Shown in pieces: positions 61,701 through 64,000 of a DNA stretch of 64,000 nt; within the stretch, counting starts at the first letter, position 1; each line of letters opens with the position of its first letter. Under the pieces are notes generated by a model. The model was not told the origin of the DNA. It ran no database searches and worked only from the letters and a program-made list of their open reading frames with translations. Source of the DNA: Chamaea fasciata (Eukaryota > Chordata > Aves > Passeriformes > Sylviidae). Location: NCBI GenBank assembly GCA_029207755.1, contig JARCOQ010000016.1, positions 5,523,001-5,587,000 on the forward strand. The letters are read 5' to 3'. A program made the position numbers and the translations under genes.

Positions 61701-63575
61701 TGGCACAGTTGATGCCCATACATGGTTTCCTGGATGCCTGTCCTCGTGCCTATCTGTGAGCGTTTATTTGTGACAGCTCACAGAAATACCATGCCTGTTT
61801 AACAAGGTAAATGAGGATGCTGATCAGCCCTTTCCAGGATCCTGCAAGAGCTTCTGCTTCTAATAAAGGGTCCTGTCTATGTGAAATCCATAAAGTCTGT
61901 TTACACGTATCTATGCTACCAGAGAAACACCATCGCCGTAGCTGAAGTTTTCAATTTCTCAAGACAGCTTTAGAACAGTTTGTTTAGGCTGATTAAGCCC
62001 ACGGAAAAACAGACAAATAAAGTGGTGGCAACTCCCAGCAGCTCAAGAGTGAGGGCAGGAAGCAGAGAGGGCACTAAGCCATGGGCTGAGCATCCCGAGC
62101 AGCTGTGACCCTGTGGGCTCACGTCACTGCTCGCCTGGCAAATTCCACCAGCAGCATCACTGGGCCAGATTTGGGCAATTTCATGGAGCTTAAGCAAGCC
62201 TGGTTGGTACAAAGGATGCTGCCAAAGCCTGTTGTACCTCCAGACCAATACAGGGAAACGCGGTGCCAAACATCCTCTGGGTCCAAAGGAGCTCAACAGC
62301 AAATGATGGTTTTCACAGTGCCGTGGCTGGTCTGGCTATTTGTAAGCAAGCAAGAGTGACAGATCCTATGTCCCATGGCTTACAACTTTATAAAATACAC
62401 ATGGGGCCTTGAGGAGAATAGATGTAAGTTACCACAGATGTGATATTTCAATTAGCAGAAAATATTCATTAAAAAAATCTGAATAACTAAAGCTAATAGG
62501 GAATGTAACTCCACGTTCCCATGAATAGAAGGGTAACTGGCAATTTTAACTATGTACTCACATAATTTAGAGGTTTTTGCTTGTTTGCCTCTAACACAAT
62601 CTCCCTTCATTCAGTCTCCAGGCTGGAGGCACAGAGAGGTAGAATTTTAATTCTTCTGGCCATTCATATACATGTGGCATTTCTTGACCTTTAAGGATTT
62701 GATTTTGAAACCTATTTAACTTTTTGACGTAGGTGTTTTTGTGGGTTTTGTGGGGGAATGCCAAAAATTTTCTGCATGTAAGGGGAAAAAAAATCAATAA
62801 GAGCAACTGTATGAGTGTTCTTCTGTTTGTACCCAGAGGTCCCTCCCTCTGTGTCTGCAACACCAGTTAAAGTTTTTAGTAGCACAAGCTTCTTATTCAG
62901 CTTTGTTCTGACAAAGAAAGATAAACCACTGTTTTGCTTTGCCCTTCCCCCACCATTTACTAATTAGTTTTATTTAGTTTGCTATTCCCTGCTCCTTGAA
63001 GGGGGGGAAAAACCCTATAATTAAAAATAATAATTATTTAAAACCGCATTAAGTTGTTGACTATGTAGGTTCTTACAAAGAATTTAAAATAGAACATAAT
63101 TATAAATCACTGCGAAAATGAGCTTGTCCTGCACAGGCAAGGACATTTAATTGTGTCCTTGTATGACTGGAATCACTGTAAACAACTAATATTCCTATTT
63201 GCAGGGACAGAAATAACAAACTCATTCAGCTGTACAGAAAGGAAGACATAAAAGGAAACCAAAGGCTAAACCAGAATAAGCCACTGGAAAGTTTTATGTC
63301 AACAAAACTGGATTTAAATTAAGTAACATCAATTCAGTATTTTGACTGTAAATGAATCAGGACATTAAAACATGTTTTAAAGGGAACATTTGTGATGAAA
63401 CATCTATGACTAGTTCCTACACCAAAGGAATAGCAAAGTCCTTACTTATTTCTGTGCAGGAACAAAGCCCAACTGCAAAGTTACTTCTCTGGCTTTGGGA
63501 CTGCTTTGTAGACCTACCTTTTAAAAATGAGAAGAGCAGCAGAACTGCAAGGAAAACACGGAATAAATAACTTAC

Positions 63576-63627
63576 CAGTTGACACAAAGGAAAACACAGC
63601 CCCGATGACATAATTAAGAAGTTCCAT
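63576..63627 (-). other. Candidate small coding exon (start exon or internal)
   Basis: On the minus strand an ATG at 63625-63627 opens 17 codons, MELLNYVIGAVFSFVST. They end at a consensus-quality donor G|GTAAGT (GT at 63574-63575), phase 1. The peptide is hydrophobic, as a signal peptide or membrane segment would be. A TAG directly before the GATG could also serve as an acceptor, making the exon internal. I do not recognise the protein and see no partner exon. Chance is a real alternative. Confidence 0.2.
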
Positions 63628-64000
63628 CCTACCACATATGCATGAAGTAGTAAAATTACACAGACAATTTCCATTCTTATGTTTTCTAATTTTCTGAGTG
63701 CTTGACTTCGCAATTTAAATCTCTTTTGCAATTGATGTTTTTGACACTGATTTGTAGAAATGGGAGTACATTTTAATGCTTTTTTACTTTGCTTACTTGA
63801 TGGCAAAATTTAGAAAAACCCACAAAACAAAACCAAAACCCCCAAGCTCAAACTAAAGACATGCATTTCTAAGCTATTTGAAATAATGGGAAATGAATCA
63901 ATAGTCACCTTGCTTTAAAATGAAGAGAAACACAGCAGAGCAATTTTCCAGTGAGAGGAAACAAGGAAATAAACTACACACATTCAACAACTCCAAGATG

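Larger units (their letters stand above)
46397..64000. other. Gene-poor right flank
   Basis: About 17.6 kb without a recognisable gene. In human, C7orf50 follows CYP2W1 on the opposite strand; I looked for its conserved WKF-type exon in minus-strand reading frames and did not find it. The region may be intergenic or a C7orf50 intron. It holds a candidate ancient LINE fragment (58240-58520), a long A-rich tract (58750-58794), A/C-rich tracts near 51811-51837 and 63815-63842, and a possible small minus-strand exon (63576-63627). AT-rich stretches around 49700-50500 and 62900-63350 are complex sequence of unknown role. Confidence 0.55.

Noticed and set aside
1..64000. CRISPR arrays, operons, phage or insertion-sequence features
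   Set aside because: The sequence is vertebrate. The only tandem arrays are microsatellites and minisatellites without spacer structure.

Overview
This is an avian-type vertebrate genomic window. The genes are split into exons with GT-AG introns, two CpG islands are present, a CR1 LINE relic carries the bird-typical ATTCTATG-like 3' end, and the gene order matches the ADAP1-COX19-CYP2W1 block known from human 7p22.3. I see no bacterial, viral or CRISPR features. The exact bird species cannot be read from the sequence.

Layout. Positions 1-6574 hold the 5' end of ADAP1 on the minus strand: coding exon 1 lies in a CpG island, followed by about 6.5 kb of its first intron. Positions 6575-18925 are intergenic with no recognisable gene. 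Positions 18926-20435 hold a complete three-exon COX19 (minus strand, 93 aa), a mitochondrial twin-CX9C protein, with a CpG-island promoter carrying RFX-like X-boxes and a ~20-bp minisatellite. A local duplication flanks its last exon. Positions 20436-27916 are intergenic with a degraded CR1 copy.

Positions 27917-34405 (501 aa) and 38471-46396 (500 aa) are two complete nine-exon family-2 cytochrome P450 genes, both on the plus strand. The first looks CYP2K-like and the second is the CYP2W1 orthologue. I assembled both exon by exon; all splice junctions are GT-AG, phases agree, and both proteins keep the proline hinge, C-helix WxxxR, I-helix AGxET, ExxR and the heme-cysteine motif. Positions 46397-64000 contain no gene I can identify. 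They hold a possible ancient L2-type LINE relic, low-complexity tracts and one candidate small minus-strand exon.

Functionally the genes are independent: an Arf-GAP/phosphoinositide signalling adaptor, a cytochrome c oxidase assembly factor, and two ER monooxygenases that arose by ancient duplication. I found no convincing new biological system. The observations most worth checking are the conserved CYP2W1 glycosylation sequon, the duplicated block around COX19 exon 3, the COX19 promoter minisatellite with its X-boxes, and the candidate LINE relic near 58.4 kb.
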